64,000 nt of DNA, from contig NZ_DATCQT010000175.1 of the NCBI RefSeq assembly GCF_036569345.1, positions 1-64,000 of the forward strand, in the 5' to 3' direction. Positions 16,795 to 23,876 of the stretch are shown one piece after another; position 1 is the first letter of the stretch, and every line of letters begins with the position of its first letter. The translations under genes were made by a program, and so were the position numbers. This DNA comes from Clostridium_AD sp036569345. GTDB lineage: Bacteria; Bacillota; Clostridia; Clostridiales; Clostridiaceae. The notes under the pieces were generated by a model. The model saw only the letters and a program-made list of their open reading frames with translations. It searched no databases and was not told the origin of the DNA.

Positions 16795-17298
16795 ATGAAG
16801 ACTAGGACTCTTGTAATTGGAGCTTTACTTGCAGTTATAACAGCTTTTTTTCAAGTGATGCCTGTTTTGTTTTCAGAAGTGTTTCTTTTTCTTACTATAT
16901 TTAGTGCTGTGCCTATTTATATTGTTTCTAGAATAAATCCTAAAGCAGGAGTCTTGTCCTATATTGTGGCAGGCATGCTTGTTATGCTTATTAGCACACA
17001 TGAAGGACTTTTTTTTCTATGTACAAACGGGATTATAGGGGTATCTCTTGGAGCATGTAGCTATTATACAAATAGAAAAACTATTATTTTTATCATAAGT
17101 TCAATTGCGCTAACAATTACATTGTGCATTATGAATTATGGCATAGGTATACCTATATTTGGTAGCAAGATGACCGGGGGAATATCAATTCAACTTGGTA
17201 TATTATTCATAATTTCATTGGTATGTAACATTATATATTATTGGTTTTCAGACTTTATATTTAGAATTCTTAAAAAATCCAATAGTTACTTACTTTAG
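16795..17298 (+). CDS. Five- to six-helix membrane protein of unknown function
   Basis: A 167-residue very hydrophobic protein with helices at about 5-25, 27-48, 55-75, 78-92, 97-118 and 138-160, and no soluble domain. The size and the MKTRTLVIGALLAVITAFFQ start recall small integral proteins of the ECF substrate-binding type, but I see no diagnostic motif. SD AAGGAA precedes ATG. The next gene, malic enzyme, begins 93 bases later behind its own AT-rich promoter region. Confidence 0.6.
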   Translation: MKTRTLVIGALLAVITAFFQVMPVLFSEVFLFLTIFSAVPIYIVSRINPKAGVLSYIVAGMLVMLISTHEGLFFLCTNGIIGVSLGACSYYTNRKTIIFIISSIALTITLCIMNYGIGIPIFGSKMTGGISIQLGILFIISLVCNIIYYWFSDFIFRILKKSNSYLL

Positions 17299-17391
17299 TT
17301 ACAAAACACTTAGAATACTTTTTAAACATTTATTATTCTCAAATTTATAATATAATAGAGTTAATAATAAACTTATAGGGGGTATGACAAA

Positions 17392-18564
17392 ATGAATTAT
17401 GATGAACTTAGTTTGAAAATGCATGAAGAGAATAAAGGAAAAATTAAAATAGTATCTAAGGTTGATGTTAAAAATAGAGAACAGTTAAGTACTGCTTACA
17501 CTCCTGGTGTTGCTGAACCTTGTAGAAGAATACATCAAAATCCTGAAGACGTGTACAAATATACAGCCAAAGGGAATCTTGTAGCGGTAGTTACTGATGG
17601 AACAGCAGTACTTGGGCTTGGAGATATAGGGCCACTAGCTGCAATGCCAGTTATGGAAGGAAAAGCAATATTATTTAAAGAATTTGCAGATATTGACGCT
17701 TTTCCAATATGTCTTGATACAAAAGATGTTGAAGAAATTATAAAAACAGTAAAATTTCTTGCTCCAACTTTTGGAGGAATAAACTTAGAGGATATATCAG
17801 CGCCAAGATGTTTTGAAATAGAGAGAAGATTAAAAGAAGAATTAGATATACCAGTCTTTCATGATGATCAACATGGTACTGCAATTGTTGTACTAGCCGG
17901 AATCATCAATGCTCTAAAGGTAGTTAATAAAAGTATTGATACTGCAAGAGTAGTTATAAATGGTGCAGGATCGGCAGGAATATCAATTTGTAAGCTTCTT
18001 TTGTCATATGGTATTAAAAATGTAGTAATGTGTGATAAAAAAGGAGCACTAGCTGAAGGCCAAGATTGGATGAATGCACCTCAAGCAGATATGGCAAAGG
18101 TTACAAATAGAGATATGGAGCTAGGTGCACTAGTTGAAATTGTAAAAGGAAAAGATGTATTTATTGGTGTTTCAGGACCTAATATGTTAAATTCAGAAAT
18201 GGTTAAAACTATGAATAAAGATGCAATTATATTCGCAATGGCAAACCCATCACCCGAAATTATGCCAGAAGAAGCTAAAAAGGGTGGAGCAAGGGTAATT
18301 GCAACAGGAAGATCAGATTATCCAAATCAGATCAACAATGTTTTAATATTTCCAGGAATATTTAGAGGAGCATTAGATGTACGTGCAACAGATATCACTG
18401 AAGAAATGAAATTAGCAGCAGCAAAAGCAATAGCAAGTTTGATTACTGCTGAAGAATTAAATGATGAATACATTATTCCAGGAGCTTTTGACCTTCGGGT
18501 TGCTAAAACTGTAGCAGCGGAAGTAGCTAGGGTAGCTAGAGAAACTGGGGTAGCAAGAATTTAA
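17392..18564 (+). CDS. Malic enzyme (oxaloacetate-decarboxylating)
   Basis: A 390-residue cytosolic enzyme that converts malate to pyruvate and CO2 with NAD or NADP. Visible signatures are STAYTPGVAEPCRRI at the N-terminus, TDGTAVLGLGDIGPLAAMPVMEGKA, the metal-binding and catalytic block FGGINLEDISAPRCFEIE, PVFHDDQHGTAIVVLAG, and the nucleotide loop INGAGSAGISICKLL. The length fits the short bacterial ME family. SD GGGGGT precedes ATG. Monocistronic. Cofactor preference cannot be fixed by eye. Confidence 0.93.
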   Translation: MNYDELSLKMHEENKGKIKIVSKVDVKNREQLSTAYTPGVAEPCRRIHQNPEDVYKYTAKGNLVAVVTDGTAVLGLGDIGPLAAMPVMEGKAILFKEFADIDAFPICLDTKDVEEIIKTVKFLAPTFGGINLEDISAPRCFEIERRLKEELDIPVFHDDQHGTAIVVLAGIINALKVVNKSIDTARVVINGAGSAGISICKLLLSYGIKNVVMCDKKGALAEGQDWMNAPQADMAKVTNRDMELGALVEIVKGKDVFIGVSGPNMLNSEMVKTMNKDAIIFAMANPSPEIMPEEAKKGGARVIATGRSDYPNQINNVLIFPGIFRGALDVRATDITEEMKLAAAKAIASLITAEELNDEYIIPGAFDLRVAKTVAAEVARVARETGVARI

Positions 18565-18610
18565 AATACTATAAAAGTTAGATGGAAATTATGTATTAGG
18601 TTTTGAATTG

Positions 18611-18642
18611 TAAGATCATCCGTTATACGGTTGGTCTTTTTT
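18611..18642 (+). terminator. Terminator after malic enzyme
   Basis: AGATCATCCG and CGGTTGGTCT pair (with G-U pairs) around TTATA, followed by TTTTTTAG. Confidence 0.75.
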
Positions 18643-18773
18643 AGTTGTACCAACAAATTATTTTGTTACCATTAGACACGCTGGTTTTGCTAGTATATAA
18701 TGTTAAACATAGAACAATAAACTAAAAGTGATCTATATACATAGGAATTAACTGGGACTGGAGGAATACTTTT

Positions 18774-19421
18774 ATGGCAATTAAGAATATTTTGTTTGAT
18801 TTGGATGGGACTTTGTTAGATACAAATGAATTAATTATACAATCCTTTCAACATACTTATCAAAGACACTTAAACAAACACGTTGATAAAGAGGAGATTA
18901 TTAAGAGCTTTGGAGAGATTTTAAAAATCACATTAGATAGGGAATTTGGTGAGGATAGTGAAGAAGCTATTAAAACTTATAGGAGTTTTCAAATTAAAAA
19001 TTTTAAAAATCTTATTAACATCCGTGAAGGGGTAGCGGAAGGGGTAAAAGAACTCTATAGGCAAGGGTATAAGCTGGGAATCGTCACTTCACGTTTAAAT
19101 AATTCAGCGATTAATGCGTTAAATCATTTTGGATTGATGGATTATTTTGAAAGTATTATAGGAGCTGATGATACGGATATTCATAAACCAGATCCTACCC
19201 CAGCATTTATGGCTTTAAAGGAATTGGGTGGGAAACCTGAGGAGACATTAATGATTGGGGATAGTGCCTTTGATGTTTTATGCGGTAAAAACGCAGGGAT
19301 TGCTTCTGTGGTTGTTGGGTGGACTGCACTGCCTATGGATATGATTCTTAAATATGAACCTGACTATGTTGTAGAAAGTATGGAAGAACTCATGGTGTTG
19401 GTTGGAAAATTAAAAGAGTAA
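18774..19421 (+). CDS. ppaX: HAD-family phosphatase, PpaX-like pyrophosphatase
   Basis: A 215-residue HAD hydrolase, the same length as B. subtilis PpaX. Motif I is DLDGTLLDT, the cap region contains a QSFQHTYQRHL helix, motif II is IVTSRLNNSA, motif III lysine lies in IHKPDPTPAF, and motif IV is MIGDSAFDVLCGKNAG. PpaX hydrolyses the pyrophosphate released by HPr kinase/phosphorylase; phosphoglycolate phosphatase is the main alternative for this subgroup. SD GGAGG precedes ATG. It stands alone, away from hprK or lgt, so the symbol is a best guess. Confidence 0.75.
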   Translation: MAIKNILFDLDGTLLDTNELIIQSFQHTYQRHLNKHVDKEEIIKSFGEILKITLDREFGEDSEEAIKTYRSFQIKNFKNLINIREGVAEGVKELYRQGYKLGIVTSRLNNSAINALNHFGLMDYFESIIGADDTDIHKPDPTPAFMALKELGGKPEETLMIGDSAFDVLCGKNAGIASVVVGWTALPMDMILKYEPDYVVESMEELMVLVGKLKE

Positions 19422-19477
19422 CAGTGACAGGTAGATGAAATTTACTATTTAAAAAAATGTTTTAATGAATTATAAAT

Positions 19478-19511
19478 AAAAAGGTATAGCAAAATTTTGC
19501 TATACCTTTTT
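19478..19511. terminator. Perfect 34-nt palindrome between convergent genes
   Basis: AAAAAGGTATAGCAAAA meets its exact reverse complement without a spacer. Terminal A and T tracts make it a bidirectional terminator for the PpaX-like gene and the converging peptidase-like gene. Same family as 403-436 and 39688-39722. Confidence 0.8.
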
Positions 19512-19523
19512 GAATGCTAAATG

Positions 19524-20171
19524 TTAAGTGAAATATGCTAACCTAATCTTATCTCTTGAGCGTCTTTGATTCCAAAGCAAATCTAAATTTATTTCCCGGC
19601 GATCTCCATAGGTGGATACTGAAATATAATATATATTGTTTTTAGAATTCAGATTTAAGCCGGTGATAGTCATCCAGTGCCAAGCATATTCTTTAAATTC
19701 TTTTATTGAATGTTTAAGAACTAAGATGGCAACGGGAAGTTTTTCGGATAAAGCCTTAGAAATAAAGGTTATAGCGTCTTGAATGGTAGCAGCATTATCG
19801 TCTAAAATATGAGGTACTAATGATACTCCTTTTTCTTTAGAAAAAGCCAAAACATTATCTGAGAATTGGTGAATAGAGGTAAGTCCAAACATACCTGGTT
19901 TTACGTATTTTCTAATTTCAACCATATGCAAAGTGAAATCGCTCTTATTCATTATGCCAACGTATGGATATAAGGCATTATATTTATCTGGAAAGGTTTG
20001 AGATAAATATGCAGTTATATTAGCTGCAGCAACAGGACCACAACCGCTAAGTTTATTAAATTTCTTAGGAAACCAATACTGACTTCCACCATAATATGAA
20101 ATTTCCGAGTCATATATATTAAACCCAATATCTTCAAGGTGCGTATTGTTAGGTGTAATAAATATTCCCAT
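19524..20171 (-). CDS. C39-like (papain-fold) cysteine peptidase-like protein
   Basis: A 215-residue protein without signal peptide or membrane helix. LSGCGPVAAANITAYLSQ carries the probable catalytic Cys, and HWMTITGLNL carries the probable His with a following Asn/Asp-rich segment, as in peptidase C39-like domains. The N-terminal 40 residues contain an aromatic YYGGSQYWFPKKF stretch. Without an export signal it is probably cytosolic or released at sporulation; the substrate is unknown. Start ATG 20171 is preceded by AAGGGGTG; a GTG three codons upstream overlaps that site. Confidence 0.65.
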   Translation of the reverse strand: MGIFITPNNTHLEDIGFNIYDSEISYYGGSQYWFPKKFNKLSGCGPVAAANITAYLSQTFPDKYNALYPYVGIMNKSDFTLHMVEIRKYVKPGMFGLTSIHQFSDNVLAFSKEKGVSLVPHILDDNAATIQDAITFISKALSEKLPVAILVLKHSIKEFKEYAWHWMTITGLNLNSKNNIYYISVSTYGDRREINLDLLWNQRRSRDKIRLAYFT

Positions 20172-20325
20172 AGTTACCACCCCTTTATATAATTTTTAAT
20201 TAGTCTTTGGATAGATTACATAACTAAAATTAAGTTTACTTTACATATAATATACTATAATTTCTATATGGTGTAAACAAGGTAAATATGGTATTCAATA
20301 TATTTTAATTCTAGTAAGTTTCCAG

Positions 20326-20380
20326 GAAGAGGCCTATATCTTATTTACTTGTAAATAAGATATAGGCCTCTTCGTTTTTT
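20326..20380 (+). terminator. 48-nt perfect palindrome with T-run on the plus strand
   Basis: A 23-base arm (GAAGAGGCCTATATCTTATT then TAC) pairs perfectly with its partner around TT, followed on the plus strand by CGTTTTTT. Both flanking genes are on the minus strand, and on that strand no T-run follows. It still probably ends the minus-strand small membrane gene or blocks plus-strand readthrough. Confidence 0.6.
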
Positions 20381-20403
20381 AATTTATATAGTTTGTCCCA
20401 AAA

Positions 20404-20667
20404 TTATATGGAGCGGTTTCCAATCAATTGCTTTATAAAATCAATGATTGGGCTTAGTACCTGTAAAAGAGAGTTAAGAATATTGCTAAGTAGAGGTACT
20501 GTGATACCTATTTGTTGAAGTACATATACTAAAAGAAATATACCAAGTGTAATACTTAATATTCTTCCAATCATCTTAAATACAGAAATAGCAAGATAAG
20601 CAAGAAATATGGCTAAAACAAACATAATAATGGTATTTAAATTAATATTAGAAAAATCTATGTTCAT
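20404..20667 (-). CDS. Small membrane protein (87 aa)
   Basis: An 87-residue protein with two hydrophobic stretches (about 10-55 and 60-80) and almost no charged residues in between; the C-terminus is polar (QLIGNRSI). It resembles short clostridial membrane proteins of unknown function. Start ATG 20667 is preceded by GGAGGTG at the right distance; a GTG two codons upstream overlaps that site. It is separated by more than 500 bases from the hydrogenase gene on the other strand. Confidence 0.6.
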   Translation of the reverse strand: MNIDFSNINLNTIIMFVLAIFLAYLAISVFKMIGRILSITLGIFLLVYVLQQIGITVPLLSNILNSLLQVLSPIIDFIKQLIGNRSI

Positions 20668-21187
20668 AAACACACCTCCATTATTTATAGAATTATAACT
20701 TAAACTATATAGTTTAGCAAAGGTAAAATCTCCTAAAATATAAAAAACGTTAAATAAAAATAAAAACTATCATCAGTGATAACAAATATAAAAAAAATTA
20801 TAAATGGTAACTGACCCACTGATTTCTAAGTTGATTATTTTTAGTACAGGGATGATTATTAATGAAACAGTGGCTATGGAGGGTTTCGAACTTTAATGCT
20901 TTAATCAAACGTTTAATTCTAGAGCAATAACTACGGTTGTGGGTAGTAAAAGTACCCACTTGATAATTTATTAACAAAGTGTTATTATTTTAGTGTGATT
21001 AAAACTAATTATTATAAAGATATATATGAAAACAGTAACCATATGTAGCTGAATCAGATAAAATGTTAACAAATTTTTAAAAGAATGGATTCTAAATGTT
21101 AGGCAGTAAATATTTTTACCTATTTTTAAAATGTCTAAAATTTGATTTTTATAACTTTACATCATAAAAACAGGAGAAGTGATAAAT
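20668..21187. other. 520-base intergenic region upstream of the hydrogenase
   Basis: No gene is recognised. It contains a 22-codon frame (20862-20930, MKQWLWRVSNFNALIKRLIL then EQ), a hairpin GTGGGTA-N7-TACCCAC (20939-20959) and, immediately after, a Rex-like box (20960-20977). The stretch 20815-20930 is less AT-rich than typical spacers here and could hold a structured leader. Confidence 0.3.
20960..20977. promoter_or_regulatory. Rex-like redox operator upstream of the [FeFe]-hydrogenase
   Basis: TTGATAA-TTTA-TTAACAA matches the clostridial Rex box TTGTTAA-N4-TTAACAA at 13 of 14 fixed positions. Rex represses fermentation genes until NADH rises. The site is 210 bases upstream of the start codon, so the promoter would need to lie near it. 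Confidence 0.5.
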
Positions 21188-22663
21188 TTGGTTGATTTTG
21201 ATAATGATATACAAGAGATAAAATATGAGGTAATAAAAGAAGTGGTTAAGCTTTGTATTAAAGGAACTCTAAAAAAAGAACAAAAGAATCTATTTAAGGT
21301 TCTTGTTCCAGGACCTAAAGCAAAAACTCGTTGCTGCATTCACAAGGAAAGAGCAATTATTGGTGATCGAATAAAACTTGCAATAGGTGGAGATAAAAAG
21401 AATAAAAATGTAATTGAAGTAATTAGTTCTGCTTGTGATGAATGTCCAATCCAAAGATTTACGGTAACTGAAGGTTGTAGGGGGTGCATAACACACAAAT
21501 GTATCCAAGCATGCCCTGTGGGTGCAATCCATTCTATAAATAGAAGATCTTACATTGACCCAAATAAATGTATTGAATGTGGTAAATGCAAAACCGCTTG
21601 CCCATACAATGCGATTTCTGATGTAATGCGTCCTTGTCGTAGAGCTTGCAATGCAGGTGCATTAAGCTTTGATGAAGATAAAAAAGCAGTAATTGATAAT
21701 GAAAAATGTATACAATGTGGGGCTTGTGTTTATCAATGTCCTTTTGGTGCAATTATGGATAAATCCTCAGTTGTAGACGTTACTAATGAATTGTTAAAAG
21801 CAAAAGAAGATGAAGATAAACATGTATATGCAGTTATTGCACCTGCAATCGCTAGTCAATTTACTCATGCTAAAATTGGGCAAGTAATTTCAGGTATAAA
21901 AAAAATAGGATTTTATGACGTCATAGAAGTAGCAATTGGGGCAGATATGGTAGTGCAAAATGAAACAAAAGAATTTATAGAAACTATCGAGGAGCTCAAA
22001 ACTATGACAAGCTCTTGTTGCCCAGCTTTTGTGACATACATTAAGAAAAATTACCCAGAGCTCGGAAAACATGTTTCAAGCACAGTTTCGCCAATGATAG
22101 CAATTTCTAGACTAATTAAAAATACAGATCCTTCAGCTAAGGTTGTGTTCATTGGACCTTGCACGGCTAAGAAAATGGAAATAAAACAAGAAGACATAAA
22201 AGGCATTACTGATTATGTATTAACTTTTGAAGAGATTCAAGCGATGTTTGATGCTTTTGAAATTGATATTAATGAATGCGAAGAACTTCCTTTAAATAAC
22301 GCTTCTTTTTATGGAAGAATTTTTGCTAGATCAGGTGGGCTTACAGAAGCCGTAAAACACTTAGTTGATGCTCAAGATACAACAGTAGAATTTAAACCTA
22401 TAAGTTGTGACGGTCTAATTGAATGTGAAAAAGCATTAAAATTATTAAAATTTAATAGATCTAATGGTAATTTTATAGAAGGAATGGCTTGCAGTGGCGG
22501 ATGCGTAGGTGGTGCAGTAGCACTTCATCATACTTCAAGAGATAAAAATGAAGTAGATAAGTATGGAAAATTAGCTTTAGAAAAAGATGTTAGTGATTCA
22601 CTTAAAATAATAAAAATAGAACAAGTTAATATGCATCGTGGTAAAAACTTCATGTCTAAATAA
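21188..22663 (+). CDS. [FeFe]-hydrogenase, ferredoxin-like plus H-cluster domain (group B type)
   Basis: A 491-residue iron-sulfur enzyme that should reduce protons or oxidise H2 with ferredoxin. The N-terminal 130 residues are ancillary; residues about 95-200 carry Cys-rich [4Fe-4S] motifs (CRGCITHKCIQACP, CIECGKCKTACP, CIQCGACVYQCP). The H-cluster domain has TSSCCPAFV, GPCTAKK and a terminal MACSGGCVGGA, the group-B form of the three signatures. Start: GTG 21179 lies only two bases after AGGAG, so TTG 21188 (MVDFDND) fits better. It needs HydE, HydF and HydG; hydG is in this window at 38262. The group assignment and physiological role (bidirectional or sensory) are inference. Confidence 0.85.
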   Translation: MVDFDNDIQEIKYEVIKEVVKLCIKGTLKKEQKNLFKVLVPGPKAKTRCCIHKERAIIGDRIKLAIGGDKKNKNVIEVISSACDECPIQRFTVTEGCRGCITHKCIQACPVGAIHSINRRSYIDPNKCIECGKCKTACPYNAISDVMRPCRRACNAGALSFDEDKKAVIDNEKCIQCGACVYQCPFGAIMDKSSVVDVTNELLKAKEDEDKHVYAVIAPAIASQFTHAKIGQVISGIKKIGFYDVIEVAIGADMVVQNETKEFIETIEELKTMTSSCCPAFVTYIKKNYPELGKHVSSTVSPMIAISRLIKNTDPSAKVVFIGPCTAKKMEIKQEDIKGITDYVLTFEEIQAMFDAFEIDINECEELPLNNASFYGRIFARSGGLTEAVKHLVDAQDTTVEFKPISCDGLIECEKALKLLKFNRSNGNFIEGMACSGGCVGGAVALHHTSRDKNEVDKYGKLALEKDVSDSLKIIKIEQVNMHRGKNFMSK

Positions 22664-22675
22664 AATTTGATTTGT

Positions 22676-22722
22676 AAAAAGGATATATGATCTTTTCTTT
22701 AAAAGATTATATATCCTTTTTT
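22676..22722 (+). terminator. Terminator after the hydrogenase
   Basis: AAAAAGGATATATGATCTTTT pairs with AAAAGATTATATATCCTTTT around CTTT, ending in a T-run. Confidence 0.8.
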
Positions 22723-22833
22723 ATATTTAATATTTAGTATATATAAATTTTGAATTCTATTATTAAAGATAAGCCTATGGATATCTGTAGTTGTTTTTAT
22801 TGTCATTAGCATAATAGATAAATTATTTTAATT

Positions 22834-23517
22834 TCAGTTTTTTATATCTATGCCACCAAAAATCGCAAAACAATGCAAAGTTAAAACTGGTGCATCTGGA
22901 TTAACATAATTTTTGCCGGAAGTTTTATTGGACCACCCTCCGAAAATAGGAAGTCCTTTTACTACAATCGTCCATTCTGGAGGAACTATTATGTTCACTC
23001 CACCAAAAGCAGCGGTTACATCCATTCTTGCAACTTGATTTAAAAGATATGCATTACTTAAATTCATGTCAATACCACCAAAAAGAGCTACAAGGCTACC
23101 ACCTCTAAAATTTTTAGACGTATTTCTGCTTTTTACACCAGAAAAAAGTGCTAAATAATCCACCACATCTTCATCGACTTCCTTTTTACTAAATTCATAA
23201 TTTTCTTTTCTTGATGTTTTAGGCAATAACATTGATACACCAATAACTATTATTATGGCTGGCCAAAAAAAATTCATAAGGCTAGTAGTGATAATATGGA
23301 GCTCTCGCATTTGCAATAATACACCTAGAACTATCAATGTAAAACCTGAAGTTTTAGAAACAGGTCGTTTACTTAACTGACGTACTCCAACCCATATTAG
23401 GATAAGTGGCCACCAAATAAATATTATTTGACCCAAATCCCAAAACCCCAGTTGCCTAAATATTGCGCTAATACCAATTAGTATAAATATGATGCCTATA
23501 TAAAATTTACTTTTCAA
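22834..23517 (-). CDS. LiaF-like membrane protein (LiaF_TM/DUF5668 plus LiaF C-terminal domain)
   Basis: A 227-residue protein with four predicted membrane helices (about 5-20, 29-45, 58-70 and 82-98) forming the LiaF-type transmembrane domain (LGFWDLGQIIFIWWPLILIWVG), followed by a beta-rich C-terminal domain (about 125-227) with repeated FGG turns (ALFGGIDMNL, AAFGGVNIIVPPEW, AIFGGIDIKN). Related proteins (LiaF, VraT) modulate cell-envelope stress kinases. No liaRS-type pair is adjacent, so any partner is elsewhere. TTG start preceded by GGGGGG. Confidence 0.8.
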   Translation of the reverse strand: MKSKFYIGIIFILIGISAIFRQLGFWDLGQIIFIWWPLILIWVGVRQLSKRPVSKTSGFTLIVLGVLLQMRELHIITTSLMNFFWPAIIIVIGVSMLLPKTSRKENYEFSKKEVDEDVVDYLALFSGVKSRNTSKNFRGGSLVALFGGIDMNLSNAYLLNQVARMDVTAAFGGVNIIVPPEWTIVVKGLPIFGGWSNKTSGKNYVNPDAPVLTLHCFAIFGGIDIKN

Positions 23518-23876
23518 AATAATCCCCCCTTCAATATTTATGAATACATAATCGTTTTTGATTATTACTTCACTTAAATTATATGCATCTTATTTTACTA
23601 TAATATGGAATTTTTTGCTCTATATTTACTTATATCACAAGGAAGTTAAAAATAGTTTAAAACTATTGGTGCCAGTTTTTAATTGAGCGATTATTTGAAA
23701 TTTGTATAAGGAATAACTTGACATTAATAACGATTTTCAATTATATTATAGATAATGAAATTGTTGAAATAAAAGTATTATTAAAACAATAGTTCAATTT
23801 GTAATTGAACGAAAAAGAAGGAAGAATAAGTAACTATGTAGAATCTATAACTTGATACTTATTAAAGGAGTTTTAT
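23518..23876. other. 360-base divergent regulatory region
   Basis: Between the LiaF-like gene and the GGDEF-EAL gene. It holds a probable SigA promoter (23718-23747) and the inverted repeat GTTCAATT-TGT-AATTGAAC (23792-23810), which would fall in the leader of the GGDEF-EAL gene. Nothing else is recognised. Confidence 0.4.
23718..23747 (+). promoter_or_regulatory. SigA-type promoter of the GGDEF-EAL gene
   Basis: TTGACA (23718-23723), 18 bases, TATATT (23742-23747). The start codon is 130 bases downstream; an 8+8 inverted repeat lies between. Confidence 0.5.

Noticed and set aside
21061..21078. Second Rex-like site near the hydrogenase
   Set aside because: TTAACAA is present but the left half matches only 4 of 7 positions.
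23742..23775. Fur box before the GGDEF-EAL gene
   Set aside because: GATAATGAAATTGTT is only a partial match and AT-rich sequence makes it likely by chance.
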